Shown here piece by piece: positions 34,380 through 43,282 of a stretch of DNA of 64,000 nucleotides. Position 1 is the first letter of the stretch. Every line of letters starts with the position of its first letter. The stretch comes from JBGQOG01 sp052113705. Lineage in GTDB: Bacteria > Pseudomonadota > Alphaproteobacteria > Rhodobacterales > Rhodobacteraceae. The stretch is from the NCBI RefSeq assembly GCF_052113705.1, contig NZ_JBGQOG010000020.1, positions 15,677-79,676 of the forward strand. The letters run 5' to 3'. The translations under genes and the position numbers were made by a program. Under the pieces are notes generated by a model. It did no database searches. It saw only the letters and a program-made list of their open reading frames with translations, and was not told where the DNA came from.

Positions 34380-35561
34380 TCACCCCAGAGCCTTCATCGC
34401 CGCCGTGATCCCTTCCAACGTCAGAGGGTACATGTTTCCGCCGAAAATATCGCGGATGGCTGCAATCGTCGGTGTGCTGGGCCAATAGCGCTCGGGCACC
34501 GGGTTCAGCCAGACATGGTGCCGCCATGTCTCGCAACTGCGCTGCAGCCAGAGCGCGCCGGGTTCCGGGTTCCAATGTTCATTGGCCCCGCCCGCATGGG
34601 TCAGCTCATAGGGGCTCATCGAGGCATCGCCGACAAAGAGGCATTTCCAGTCAGGCCCGAAGCGGTGCATCAGGTCCATCGTCGCGATCTTTTCATCCCA
34701 GCGGCGGCGGTTGTCGCGCCAGACCCCCTCATAAAGGCAGTTGTGGAAGTAGTAATGCTCCAGATGCTTGAACTCGGCGCGGGCGGCCGAGAACAGTTCC
34801 TCCACCGTCTTGACATGCGCATCCATCGAGCCGCCGATGTCGAGGAAGAGGACCAGCTTCACCGCATTGTGCCGCTCCGGGCGCATCACCACATCAATAT
34901 GCCCGGCCTCGGCGCTGGCGCGGATGGTGGCGGGCAGGTCCAGCTCTTCCTCGGCCCCCTTGCGCGCCCAGTTCCGCAGCCGTTTCAGCGCGACCTTGAT
35001 GTTGCGGGTGCCCAGCTCGACAGTATCGTCGAAATCGCGGAATTCGCGCTTGTCCCAGACCTTGACCGCGCGCTGATGGCGGGATTTGTCCTGACCGATC
35101 CGCACGCCTTCGGGGTTGTAGCCATAGGCACCAAAGGGCGAGGTGCCCGCCGTGCCCACCCATTTGTTGCCACCCTGATGCCGCCCGTCCTGCTCGGCCA
35201 GCCGCTGACTCAGGGTCTCCATCAGCTTGTCAAAACCGCCCAGGGCCTCGATCTCGGCGCGCTCCTCCGGGCTGAGGGTCTTTTCGGCCAGTTTCTCCAG
35301 CCAGGAGGCGGGCAGATCAATCGCCTCCAGCACTGCTTCGGCGGGAATGGCGTCGAGGCCGGAAAAGCTGGCGGCAAAGGCGCGGTCGAAGCGGTCGAGG
35401 TGGCGCTCATCCTTCACCATCGACAGCCGCGCGAAATAGTAAAACGCGTCAATGTCATAGGTGCAGAGACCGGCGCGCAGCCCTTCGAGAAAGCCGAGAT
35501 ATTCGCGCAGCGAGACCGGAACCCCCTCGCGCCGCAGCATCTGGAAAAAGGGCAGGAACAT
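34380..35561 (-). CDS. CoxE-type von Willebrand factor A domain protein
   Basis: A 393-residue protein of the VWA/CoxE-like family. The N-terminal half has REGVPVSLREYLGFLEGLRAGL and TSPFGAYGYNPEGVRIGQ; the VWA domain begins KLVLFLDIGGSMDAHVKTVEELFSAA. The metal-site motif is DIGGS rather than DxSxS, so one Ser is replaced by Gly. Such proteins act with MoxR-type AAA+ ATPases to mature metal enzymes, but none is adjacent here. It is followed upstream by two unrelated small genes. Confidence 0.9.
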   Translation of the reverse strand: MFLPFFQMLRREGVPVSLREYLGFLEGLRAGLCTYDIDAFYYFARLSMVKDERHLDRFDRAFAASFSGLDAIPAEAVLEAIDLPASWLEKLAEKTLSPEERAEIEALGGFDKLMETLSQRLAEQDGRHQGGNKWVGTAGTSPFGAYGYNPEGVRIGQDKSRHQRAVKVWDKREFRDFDDTVELGTRNIKVALKRLRNWARKGAEEELDLPATIRASAEAGHIDVVMRPERHNAVKLVLFLDIGGSMDAHVKTVEELFSAARAEFKHLEHYYFHNCLYEGVWRDNRRRWDEKIATMDLMHRFGPDWKCLFVGDASMSPYELTHAGGANEHWNPEPGALWLQRSCETWRHHVWLNPVPERYWPSTPTIAAIRDIFGGNMYPLTLEGITAAMKALG

Positions 35562-35578
35562 CGCCGCCCCCCCCTGGC

Positions 35579-35743
35579 TCAGACCATACGGTCGATGACG
35601 AGGGTGATGATGAGGCCGACCAGACCCAGGGCGATGGCATGCACCACCGCATATTGCGTGCGGTCAAAACCATTGCCGCCGCGCGTTGCCGCGCGGCGAT
35701 AGCCCAGAAGGGCACCGAAGATGAGAGCAGCGATAACGATCAT
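35579..35743 (-). CDS. Small two-helix membrane protein
   Basis: A 54-residue protein, MIVIAALIFGALLGYRRAA...FDRTQYAVVHAIALGLVGLIITLVIDRMV, with two membrane helices around a positively charged, Gly-rich loop. The ATG has CCGGAGGCCCC upstream. It lies 17 bp before the VWA gene, probably in one transcript. Conserved-looking Rhodobacterales protein, function unknown. Confidence 0.8.
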   Translation of the reverse strand: MIVIAALIFGALLGYRRAATRGGNGFDRTQYAVVHAIALGLVGLIITLVIDRMV

Positions 35744-35813
35744 GGGGCCTCCGGGGCGCGCTAGGGGCAGGGGACGCGCCCTGCTCAGAACGCGCCCGTC
35801 GGGATGGCGGGCC

Positions 35814-37298
35814 TCAGTTGCGCCGCGAGCCCGTATTGGCCAGCGCCGCGACTTCCGCAGAGCGTTGCCGCACCGCCGCATCAGAGCCGAAGCCATAGCG
35901 TGCCCAGGAAGCCGAGTCGAGCCTTGCCTGCCGCGACAACTGGTCGTTGCCCAGCATCTCATAGGCCTCGGCGCGGATCAGCAGAAGCGTCGCCATCAGC
36001 GCCGGATTCTCATTTTCCAGCGCGGCGCCGGTCGAGCGGTTGACCAGCTGGATCGCCTCCTGTGCCCGGCCATTGGCCAGCGCCACTTTCGCCAGCTGCA
36101 TGTCGACATGGGCGGCCTGAATGCCTGCCCCCGGCGTGGCGCGGTAGATGGCACCGGCGTTGAGGAAGGCGGTCAGCGCGGTCTGCGGCGCGTCCTGCAT
36201 GGTCAGACGGCCCAGAGCGAACCAGGCGAACCCGGCGCGGGTGTCATGCCAGCCCTGCGCGGCGGCCATCGCCACGGCCTGACGGGCGAAATCCTGCCGG
36301 GCGCGGTTCGAGGCGCGCGGCCCCATCGCCTTTTCCAGCGTCGCCACAAAGATCTGCGGCGTCGGGCTGGGTTTGCCGGCGCCCGAGGTCGGGCCGCCTG
36401 CCGGGTTCACCCGGGCCAGCACCTGCGGCAAGAGCGCCTGCACCTGCGGCGGCGTCATGCCCGAATGCAATTCGCGGGCATAATACACCTTGAGCACCGC
36501 CATATCATGCGCGGTCAGTGTGGTGTTGAAGTTGTCATCGTTGAAGATCGAATCCGGCAGCCGGTAAAGGTCGTTCAGCGGCCCGAGGCCTTGGGCCACT
36601 TCCTCATGCAGACAGTCGCGCACCTCTTGCGGGGCGGTGTCGGAGGGCACGAAAACCGTGGCATGGGTGCGCACCGGCACCTGTGCCCAATCGGTCACCG
36701 CCGTGCCGCGGGCACGTTTGTACTGCTCCCAGGAGGTGACATTCGGCACCACGAAACAGGCGGCATTCGGCACGGCCGCCGACATGGTGCGGCGCGGCAC
36801 AAATTCCACCGTGATCGAGGCATCGGGGGATTGGCTGGCGGTGATGTCGATGTTCGCCTCGGCCCGCAGACGCGAGACCAGGCGCGCCAGTTCCGCCGGA
36901 GCAGAGGCGGGTACGGCCCCGGTGGTGCGGATGGTCACCGGCCCCTCGAAGCGCGAGAGGCGGGGGATCGGGCGGCCGCTTTCGAGATTGAAGCTCAGCT
37001 CGACGAAATCGCGGGCGATCTCGGCATTCGAGGCCACGCGACGGCGGGCCTGCGGCTGCGGCTGGGTCAGCCCGCCGGAGGAAGCGACCATGCCCGGCAA
37101 TTCCAGCGCCGAGGTTGAGGCGCGGGTGATGGTTTCTTGCTGCGGGCCCGGGGTGCAGGCACCCAGAAACAGCGCGGCCACAAGGGCCGAGACCGTCAGC
37201 GCGGTTTTTTGATGCAGGCGTGCTGGCAGGCACACATGCGTGGGCGCATCCACCGGATTGGTGGCCGCTGCCCGGGTCGGCAGAATTTCGTAACGCAT
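35814..37298 (-). CDS. DUF2927 lipoprotein-like protein
   Basis: The 494-residue protein has a hydrophobic segment with an LFLGAC lipobox near residue 45 (VSALVAALFLGACTPGPQQE), consistent with a lipoprotein if the start is shorter than annotated. The DUF2927 core is ACFVVPNVTSWEQYKRARG and EEVAQGLGPLNDLYRLPDSIFNDDNFNTTLTAHDMAVLKVYYARELHSGM. The C-terminal ~170 residues look like TPR-like helices (RAGFAWFALGRLTMQDAPQTALTAF, QLAKVALANGRAQEAIQL). Role unknown; periplasm-facing. Confidence 0.82.
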   Translation of the reverse strand: MRYEILPTRAAATNPVDAPTHVCLPARLHQKTALTVSALVAALFLGACTPGPQQETITRASTSALELPGMVASSGGLTQPQPQARRRVASNAEIARDFVELSFNLESGRPIPRLSRFEGPVTIRTTGAVPASAPAELARLVSRLRAEANIDITASQSPDASITVEFVPRRTMSAAVPNAACFVVPNVTSWEQYKRARGTAVTDWAQVPVRTHATVFVPSDTAPQEVRDCLHEEVAQGLGPLNDLYRLPDSIFNDDNFNTTLTAHDMAVLKVYYARELHSGMTPPQVQALLPQVLARVNPAGGPTSGAGKPSPTPQIFVATLEKAMGPRASNRARQDFARQAVAMAAAQGWHDTRAGFAWFALGRLTMQDAPQTALTAFLNAGAIYRATPGAGIQAAHVDMQLAKVALANGRAQEAIQLVNRSTGAALENENPALMATLLLIRAEAYEMLGNDQLSRQARLDSASWARYGFGSDAAVRQRSAEVAALANTGSRRN

Positions 37299-37597
37299 GG
37301 CAGTGCGTAACCCCCGGTTAAGTCTTCACGTTAAGGTGTAGCCTGCCCTGCCACCAGAGGTTTGTTGTGACTCAATCAAGATATTTTCAGGGCGATAGTG
37401 ATCTGGTGCCTGCCGCAGGGCGCATCAGGGCCCTTTCGGCGCCACAATTGGCCCTGCTGCCGGAGATCTGGCCATAATCGCGCCCATATCTGCCGGAATT
37501 GCTTTGATTTTAGCGACCCGAATGCGGCAGATGCAAAAAACCCGGGCGCGGGGGCGTCCGGGTTTCACCTTCATTTCTGTCAAAAAGAGAATCGGTG
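37299..37597. other. Intergenic stretch between the DUF2927 gene and the MtgE-like gene
   Basis: About 300 bp. It contains the terminator of the 37598 gene at 37535-37565 and presumably the promoter of the DUF2927 gene near 37300-37380; nothing else is recognisable. Confidence 0.6.
37535..37565 (-). terminator. Terminator of the one-carbon cluster
   Basis: On the minus strand, AAACCCGG and CCGGGTTT arms around a GC-rich loop, then TTTTGC. Confidence 0.8.
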
Positions 37598-38563
37598 TCA
37601 GGCGCGGCCGCGCCCGCCCCGGCGCCCGCCGCGGCCCGCCCCGGCGGCCATCGCGGCCTTGGAGGCTTCGGCGAAGCTGGCGCCCTCTTTGACCGCATCC
37701 AGAATGCGGGAAAAGCCGATCCAGGCGCCGCCATTGGCGTCATGGTCCATCAGCATATTGGCGGCGCGGATCGCCTCCATCTCGACCGAGCGGACGGGGT
37801 TCATGATGGCCGAGGTCATGCCCGCGCCAATCGCCATCGGCAGGAAGGCGGCATTCACCCCATGCCGGTTCGGCAGACCAAAGGAGATGTTGGAGGCGCC
37901 GCAGGTGGTGTTCACCCCCAGCTCATCGCGCAGCCGCCGGACCAGCGCAAAGACCTGCTGTCCCGCGCTCGAGAGGGCGCCCACCGGCATCACCAAGGGA
38001 TCGACCACGATGTCATGCGCGGGAATGCCGAAATCGGCGGCGCGCTCGACGATCTTTTTCGCCACGGCAAAGCGGACATCTGGGTCCATCGAAATCCCGG
38101 TGTCGTCGTTGGAGATGGCCACCACCGGCACGTTGTATTTCTTGACCAGCGGCAGCACCAGTTCCAGCCGGTCTTCCTCGCCCGTCACCGAATTCAGGAG
38201 CGGACGCCCCTCGCAGGCGGCAAGGCCTGCCTCAAGCGCGGCGGGGACCGAGCTGTCAATGCAGAGCGGCACATCCACCAGCCCCTGCACCAGCTGAATC
38301 ATCGAGGTCATCAGCGGCGGTTCGGTCTCGTTCGGGTTGGGGTTGGAGTTGTAGACCACCCCCGCATTCACATCGAGCACCATCGCGCCGCAGGCCACCT
38401 GCTCAAGCGCATCCATCTCGACGGTGGAGAAATTGCCTGCCTCCAGCTCGGCCGCGAGTTTCTTGCGGCCCGTCGGGTTGATCCGCTCGCCGATCACGCA
38501 AAAGGGTTCGTCAAAGCCGATGACGACGGTTTTTGTTTTGGATTCCAGTACGGTGCGGGCCAT
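37598..38563 (-). CDS. Methyltetrahydrofolate:corrinoid methyltransferase (MtgE-like)
   Basis: A 321-residue pterin-binding TIM-barrel protein of the MeTr/MtgE group, which moves a methyl between folate and a corrinoid protein. Motifs: VIGERINPTGRKKLAAELEAGNF, VLDVNAGVVYNSNPNPNE, LCIDSSVPAALEAGL, LLNSVTGEEDR, AISNDDTGISMD and GASNISFGLPNRHGVNAAFL. The tail is Gly/Arg-rich (GRGGRRGGRGRA). It is last in a three-gene operon with a MetF-like and a virulence-factor-domain gene. It may be part of a split methionine synthase or betaine demethylation; see the findings. Confidence 0.9.
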   Translation of the reverse strand: MARTVLESKTKTVVIGFDEPFCVIGERINPTGRKKLAAELEAGNFSTVEMDALEQVACGAMVLDVNAGVVYNSNPNPNETEPPLMTSMIQLVQGLVDVPLCIDSSVPAALEAGLAACEGRPLLNSVTGEEDRLELVLPLVKKYNVPVVAISNDDTGISMDPDVRFAVAKKIVERAADFGIPAHDIVVDPLVMPVGALSSAGQQVFALVRRLRDELGVNTTCGASNISFGLPNRHGVNAAFLPMAIGAGMTSAIMNPVRSVEMEAIRAANMLMDHDANGGAWIGFSRILDAVKEGASFAEASKAAMAAGAGRGGRRGGRGRA

Positions 38564-38566
38564 CGT

Positions 38567-39466
38567 TCAACCTTTGCTCTTCTGCGCCACCCAGGCGGCG
38601 TTGGTCTTGATCCCGCCGAGCGGGAAGAAATGCACAGCCTCAATGCCAAAGCCGGGGTTGGCGGCTTTATGCGCGGCCAAAGCGGCGATCATCTCATCAG
38701 GCTCAAACGGCAACAGCAGTTTCGTCACATCTTTGGCCCGGCGTTGCAACACCCGCAAGGAGGGGCCGACGCCGCAGGCAATCGCGAATTTCAGCATGGT
38801 CTGCAATTTGGCCGGCCCCGCGATGCCGATATGCACCGGCAGCGAGATGCCTTCGGCGGCCAGGCGGTCAACCCAGGCGATGACCGGATCGGGTTCAAAA
38901 CAGAACTGGGTGACAATCGCCATATCGGCATCGGTGCGCTCGGAGAATTTCTGTTTCCAGCGCAGAGCCTCCATCACCGCGCGGTCGCTGCCGTCGGGGT
39001 CGATGTCGCGGTTGCCTTCGGGGTGGCCTGCCACATGCAGCCGGGCAAAGCCGTTGAAGGCGCCGGTCTCGATCAGCTGCATCGAGCTGTCAAACTCGCC
39101 CGCGGGGGTGTTGACGCCGCCGCCCAGCAAGAGCGCCTGGCGCACATCCGCCTCACCTTTATAGCGGGTGATCCAGTCGTTCAGCGTGGCAGAGTCGGGG
39201 ATGATCCGCGCCGGGAAATGCGGCATCGGCTCATAGCCTTCCAGCCGCAGCCGCTTGGCGGTGGCGACCATTTCGTCAATCGGCGTGCCCTCGATATGGG
39301 CGATATAGACGCGGGTGCCTTTCGGCAGATGCGCGCCGAAATCCTCGATCCCGGCGGCCGTGCGCGGCATCACCTCGATCGAGAAGCCGTCGAGAAAGGC
39401 CGCCACTTCGGCCGATACCGGGGCGGCCGCAGGGGTCGTGTCACGGCGGAAATTGAACAGTGCCAT
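38567..39466 (-). CDS. Methylenetetrahydrofolate reductase-like protein (MetF family)
   Basis: The 299-residue protein has the MetF barrel: SIEVMPRTAAGIEDFGAHLPKGTRVYIAHIEGTP, ARIIPDSATLNDWITRYKGEADVRQALLLGGG, FNGFARLHVAGHPEGNRDI, DADMAIVTQFCFEPDPVIAWVDRLA and VHIGIAGPAKLQTMLKFAIACGVG. It is divergent from canonical MetF and fits the paralogous group that occurs beside MtgE-like genes in alphaproteobacteria. Start ATG 39466 has GAAGGAT upstream. The gene 3' of it begins 3 bp later. Confidence 0.85.
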   Translation of the reverse strand: MALFNFRRDTTPAAAPVSAEVAAFLDGFSIEVMPRTAAGIEDFGAHLPKGTRVYIAHIEGTPIDEMVATAKRLRLEGYEPMPHFPARIIPDSATLNDWITRYKGEADVRQALLLGGGVNTPAGEFDSSMQLIETGAFNGFARLHVAGHPEGNRDIDPDGSDRAVMEALRWKQKFSERTDADMAIVTQFCFEPDPVIAWVDRLAAEGISLPVHIGIAGPAKLQTMLKFAIACGVGPSLRVLQRRAKDVTKLLLPFEPDEMIAALAAHKAANPGFGIEAVHFFPLGGIKTNAAWVAQKSKG

Positions 39467-39495
39467 TATCTTATCCTTCACCCAGCGCCCCGAAC

Positions 39496-39804
39496 TCATT
39501 CGGCGGCAGTCTCCCAGCCATCATTCTCGATCAGGGCGCGCAGTTTCTCGGCGTCATACTGCGCGAGGATCCGGGCCAGTTCGCTCTCGGCGGCGGCGGC
39601 ATCCTCTCCGGGCACGTCCTGCGGGGCGGCCTTGCGCCATTCGGCGAGATAGGCGTCGCTGTCGCGGGCGCCGATCTTCATGGCGCAGCGGTCAATCGCC
39701 TGCTCATAGCGCTCGGGCAGCGGCTGTTTCAGCGCGCGGCGGCCTTTGCCGACGATGATCTGCGCCGGAATGTCGCGCCAATAGACGATGGTCACCTCTG
39801 CCAT
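39496..39804 (-). CDS. Small 'virulence factor' domain protein
   Basis: The 102-residue protein matches the short Virulence_fact domain family: MAEVTIVYWRDIPAQIIVGKGRRALKQPLPERYEQAIDRCAMKIG, then a helical tail. In Rhizobiales and Rhodobacterales it sits with MetF-like and MtgE-like genes. It is the first gene of that operon. No biochemical role is established; it may be a partner or corrinoid-handling subunit. Confidence 0.85.
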   Translation of the reverse strand: MAEVTIVYWRDIPAQIIVGKGRRALKQPLPERYEQAIDRCAMKIGARDSDAYLAEWRKAAPQDVPGEDAAAAESELARILAQYDAEKLRALIENDGWETAAE

Positions 39805-39968
39805 GTCGATTCTGTCCTCCGCCCTGTCCTTATTCGTAGCATTACGCGGGCGCCCGGCGCGGAAGAGGTCGTTTTTCGCCTCTGCACACCCTGTTTGCGA
39901 CCTGCACGGCCGTGGCGCGGTCAGGCAGACCGGGTCGGGGCGCAGAAAGCCGGGCGGCTGTCATGAAA

Positions 39969-39982
39969 GTGCAAAAATGCAC
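39969..39982. promoter_or_regulatory. Candidate operator between the one-carbon cluster and ppx
   Basis: GTGCAAAAATGCAC, a 5-bp inverted repeat with an AAAA centre, in the divergent promoter region. Which gene it controls cannot be said. Confidence 0.35.
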
Positions 39983-40063
39983 AGAGCCTCCCTCGGGGCA
40001 TGGGTTGATTGCGCGGGGCGCTCGGATTACTCTGGGGGTAACTTGAAATCGGAGGGCGTAGCA

Positions 40064-41173
40064 ATGGCGCCCAGGCGTTCTGCGGGTGCGGGCGCGTTCC
40101 CGAAGGCGGTTGAGCCGCTCGTCACCCGGTCGGCCGAGCAAGGCGAGCTGTATGCTGCGCTGGATCTCGGCACCAACAGTTGCCGGATGCTGATTGCCCG
40201 ACCCTCGGGCAGTCAGTTTCTGGTCGTCGACAGCTTTTCCAAGGCTGTCCAGCTGGGGCAGGGGCTTGAAGCCTCTGGCAGGCTTTCGCGTGCCTCGATC
40301 TCGCGCACGGTGCAGGCGCTGCAGATCTGCCGCCGCAAGGTGGAGCAGCATGGGGTTTTGCGGATGCGGATGGTGGCGACAGAGGCCTGTCGCCGCGCCA
40401 AAAATGCGCGGGATTTCATGCGTCTGGTCAAGCGCGAGACCGGGCTGCCGCTGGAGATCATCCAACCTGAGGAAGAGGCGCGCCTGGCGGTGATCTCTTG
40501 TGCACCGCTGGTCAACACCACGACCGAGCAGCTGTTGGTGGTGGATATTGGCGGCGGCTCGACGGAACTCGTCTGGATCGACCTCTCCGATGTGCCGCCC
40601 CTCGACCGTCCCCGCGCGATCATGCGGCTGTCGAAAGGCTTTCACCCGGAACCGGCGGTAGAACCGGCCGCGCGGGTGGTGGACTGGATCTCGGTGCCGC
40701 TCGGGGTGGCGACGCTCAAGGATCAGTTCGGCGATGTCGAGGATGATGCGGCGCGTTTCGCGCTGATGAGTTGGTTCTTTGAGGAAAAGCTGGCCGATTT
40801 CTCGCCCTATACCGCCGGTTCGCCGCGCAAGGGGTTTCAGATCATCGGCACCTCGGGGACGGTGACCACGGTTGCCGCTTGCCATCTCAATCTGCGCCGC
40901 TATGACCGCACCAAGGTAGACGGGCTGACCATGTCCTCGGACCAGATCGACGCGGTGATCCGCAGCTTTCTGGCCTTGGGGCCGGAGGGGCGGCGCGGCG
41001 ATCCGCGGATCGGACGCGACCGGCATTCGCTGATCATGTCGGGTTCGGCAATCTTGCAGGCGCTGATGCGGGTCTGGCCCACCGATGCTTTGTCGGTTGC
41101 GGACCGGGGGCTGCGCGAAGGTCTGCTCTACGCACAAATGGCCGCCGATGGCGTGCTGCACGAGATGGGGTAA
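40064..41173 (+). CDS. ppx: Exopolyphosphatase/pppGpp phosphatase family protein
   Basis: A 369-residue protein of the Ppx/GppA family, which hydrolyses inorganic polyphosphate or pppGpp. It has the actin-like phosphate loops LDLGTNSCRMLIARPSG, LLVVDIGGGSTELVWIDL and IIGTSGTVTTVAA, and the conserved VATEACRRAKN. Start ATG 40064 has GGAGGG upstream; the longer frame overlaps the operator region. It is shorter than E. coli Ppx, lacking the C-terminal HD-like domain, as usual in alphaproteobacteria. rlmE follows by 3 bp. Confidence 0.92.
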   Translation: MAPRRSAGAGAFPKAVEPLVTRSAEQGELYAALDLGTNSCRMLIARPSGSQFLVVDSFSKAVQLGQGLEASGRLSRASISRTVQALQICRRKVEQHGVLRMRMVATEACRRAKNARDFMRLVKRETGLPLEIIQPEEEARLAVISCAPLVNTTTEQLLVVDIGGGSTELVWIDLSDVPPLDRPRAIMRLSKGFHPEPAVEPAARVVDWISVPLGVATLKDQFGDVEDDAARFALMSWFFEEKLADFSPYTAGSPRKGFQIIGTSGTVTTVAACHLNLRRYDRTKVDGLTMSSDQIDAVIRSFLALGPEGRRGDPRIGRDRHSLIMSGSAILQALMRVWPTDALSVADRGLREGLLYAQMAADGVLHEMG

Positions 41174-41176
41174 CGG

Positions 41177-41941
41177 ATGACGAAGACGCCGACGGGCAAG
41201 AACACGTCCGGTCGCGGCCAGCGCGACCTGCGGGTGCGGGTGAAATCCGCCAAGGGGCGCAAGCTCTCTTCGACGCTTTGGCTCGAGCGGCAGCTGAACG
41301 ACCCCTATGTGGTGCGCGCCAAGAAAGAGGGTTACCGCGGCCGTGCGGCCTATAAGATCATGGAACTGGACGACAAGTTCCATTTCCTCGTGCAGGGCGC
41401 GCGGGTGGTTGACCTTGGCTGCGCGCCGGGCGGCTGGTGTCAGGTGGCCGTGGCGCGGGTGAATGCGCTGGGGGAAAAGGGCGGCAAGAAGATCGGCACC
41501 GTGCTCGGCGTCGATCTGCAGGAGGTGTCGCCGATTGCGGGCGCCGATATCCATCAGCTCGATTTCCTCGAAGAGGGCGCCGATCAGCAGGTGAAAGACT
41601 GGCTGGGCGGCCCGGCGGATGTGGTGATGTCGGATATGGCGGCCTCTTCCTCGGGGCATCAGGGCACCGATCACCTGCGCATCATCGCGCTCTGCGAGGC
41701 CGCCGCCTATTTCGCCTTTGACGTGCTGGTCGAGGGCGGCACCTTTGTCGCCAAGGTGCTGGCGGGCGGTGCCGAGACGGAATTGCAAAATATCCTGAAG
41801 AAGAACTTCACCAAGGTGCATCACATGAAACCCCCGGCCAGCCGCTCGGATTCCTCGGAGAAATTCGTGGTGGCGACGGGCTTTCGCGGCAAACGCCATG
41901 AGGATGAGGCCGGGGATCTGCAGGACGACGACGCGGGCTGA
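41177..41941 (+). CDS. rlmE: 23S rRNA (uridine-2'-O-)-methyltransferase RlmE
   Basis: A FtsJ/RrmJ enzyme that methylates U2552 of 23S rRNA in the A loop. The 254-residue protein has the SAM motif VVDLGCAPGGWCQVAV, the catalytic K-D-K-E set visible in RAAYKIMELD, VVMSDMAASSSGHQGTDHLR, FVAKVLAGG and KPPASRSDSSEKFVVATGF. A basic N-terminal extension (~35 residues) is present. It begins 3 bp after ppx; the pairing is common in alphaproteobacteria. Confidence 0.96.
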   Translation: MTKTPTGKNTSGRGQRDLRVRVKSAKGRKLSSTLWLERQLNDPYVVRAKKEGYRGRAAYKIMELDDKFHFLVQGARVVDLGCAPGGWCQVAVARVNALGEKGGKKIGTVLGVDLQEVSPIAGADIHQLDFLEEGADQQVKDWLGGPADVVMSDMAASSSGHQGTDHLRIIALCEAAAYFAFDVLVEGGTFVAKVLAGGAETELQNILKKNFTKVHHMKPPASRSDSSEKFVVATGFRGKRHEDEAGDLQDDDAG

Positions 41942-42083
41942 GGCCCCCTTAGCGCCGGTTCCGGCCTCTGACCGGGACCGCGCGCGGCGCCGCGCGCCTC
42001 ACCTTTTCGTAAGCCACATTGCGCTTTTTGCGAAACGATCTATCCTTGCGGTCTGACTGCGAAGAGAGGGGAGGCTTTTCAAG

Positions 42084-43058
42084 GTGATTTCCGGAAAAGG
42101 CGAAACCGCCGCACAGGGCCATGCCGAAACGGTCCGGTCCATCGCGCAATCGGCCGAGGCCCTCGGGCGCTCGGCCCATGCCGCCAGCTGGCGCCGCTCT
42201 CTCATTCATCACAAGATCGACCCGGCAGAGCGGCCGGAACCGCAGCGGATGACGGCGGCCGAGATCCTCGCCCGGCGCGAGGCTTCGGGGCTTTTGGTGC
42301 AGGTGGCCTCGCCCTTGCTTGACCGGCTGGCGCGGGCGGCGGGGGATGCGGGTTGTGCGGTGCTTTTGACCGATGCGGGCGGGCTGATCCTCGATGAGCG
42401 GGTGCGGGCGGGGGATGCCGATTATTTCCACGGTGTGGGCCTGATCACCGGCACCGATTGGTCCGAAGGGGCCGAGGGCACCAATGGCATCGGCACCTGC
42501 GCCGCCGAGGGCCGCCCGGTCATCGTCTACCGCGATCAGCATTTTCGCGCCTCCAACATCGGCCTGTCCTGCATGGGCGCGCCGATCTTTGGCGCGCAGG
42601 GCGAGTTGGCGGGGGTGATTGACGTCTCCTCCGCCCGCGCCGACATGACCGAGGGCTATGCGCGTCTGGTGGCGCTGACCGTGCAGGATGCGGCGCAGCG
42701 CATCGAATCCGATCTCTTCCGCGCCAGTTATGAGGGCGCGCGCATCCTCTCGACGGGGGGCGGCGAAAGCGGGCCGCAGGGCGTCATGCTCTTGGCAATT
42801 GACCGCGATGATCTGATCGTGGGCGCCACACGCGCCGCGCGCCGCACATTGGGCATTCAGGCCGAGAGCCTCGGCCGTCTGCCCGCCGCCGATCTGCTGG
42901 AGGGCGACGCCCAATCCGGGCTGGAAGCGGCGCATCGGGCGGAGATGTCGCGCGCATTGGCCCGCAATGGCGGCAATGTGAGCGCCGCCGCGCGCGAATT
43001 GTGCATCGGCCGGGCCACCTTCTACCGCAAGGCGAAACAGCTCGGCCTGTCGGTCTGA
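42084..43058 (+). CDS. AcoR-like activator without AAA+ domain (GAF plus Fis-type HTH)
   Basis: The 324-residue protein begins with an AcoR-like N-terminal region (SWRRSLIHHKIDPAERPEPQ, then a GAF-type sensor with GVGLITGTDWSEGAEGTNGIGTCAAEGRPVIVYRDQHF) and ends with a Fis-type helix-turn-helix (NGGNVSAAARELCIGRATFYRKAKQLGLSV). The sigma-54 AAA+ domain that joins the two in AcoR is absent, making it about half the usual length. It lies upstream of the aldehyde dehydrogenase gene and a 9-bp inverted repeat lies between. Likely a sigma-70-type activator or repressor of that gene. Confidence 0.85.
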   Translation: MISGKGETAAQGHAETVRSIAQSAEALGRSAHAASWRRSLIHHKIDPAERPEPQRMTAAEILARREASGLLVQVASPLLDRLARAAGDAGCAVLLTDAGGLILDERVRAGDADYFHGVGLITGTDWSEGAEGTNGIGTCAAEGRPVIVYRDQHFRASNIGLSCMGAPIFGAQGELAGVIDVSSARADMTEGYARLVALTVQDAAQRIESDLFRASYEGARILSTGGGESGPQGVMLLAIDRDDLIVGATRAARRTLGIQAESLGRLPAADLLEGDAQSGLEAAHRAEMSRALARNGGNVSAAARELCIGRATFYRKAKQLGLSV

Positions 43059-43135
43059 GCGCCGCCGCGCCCGCCACCGCAGGTTTCGCGCCGCGCGCGC
43101 GGGGCCGGGGCCGACCCATCCCCTTTGCCTGATCC

Positions 43136-43158
43136 CAAATATCCCCGCCGGAGGCTCC
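43136..43158 (-). repeat. Dispersed intergenic element, copy F (partial)
   Basis: On the minus strand, GGAGCCTCCGGCGGGGATAT, the same core as copy B; the 3' part differs (TTGGGATC). Confidence 0.6.
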
Positions 43159-43260
43159 TGCGCGCGGGCAGAGGCGATTTCGCTCCGACATTTTGATCCG
43201 CCAACCGCCGGAATCGCGCAATTTCCTGTCGCGGCCCGATTTCGGCTTTCTGCGCCTGCA

Positions 43261-43282
43261 CCTGTCTCACCCCTGAGACAGG
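43261..43282. promoter_or_regulatory. 9-bp inverted repeat, candidate operator of the aldehyde dehydrogenase gene
   Basis: CCTGTCTCA and TGAGACAGG arms around CCCC. It lies 103 bp before the start codon and is a strong candidate site for the AcoR-like protein encoded just upstream. Confidence 0.7.

Noticed and set aside
34125..35702. A 525-residue frame over the low-complexity stretch and the VWA gene
   Set aside because: Opposes a gene with clear VWA motifs and begins in repetitive DNA.
39842..41899. A 685-residue frame antisense to ppx and rlmE
   Set aside because: Low-complexity composition; both sense genes have complete motifs.
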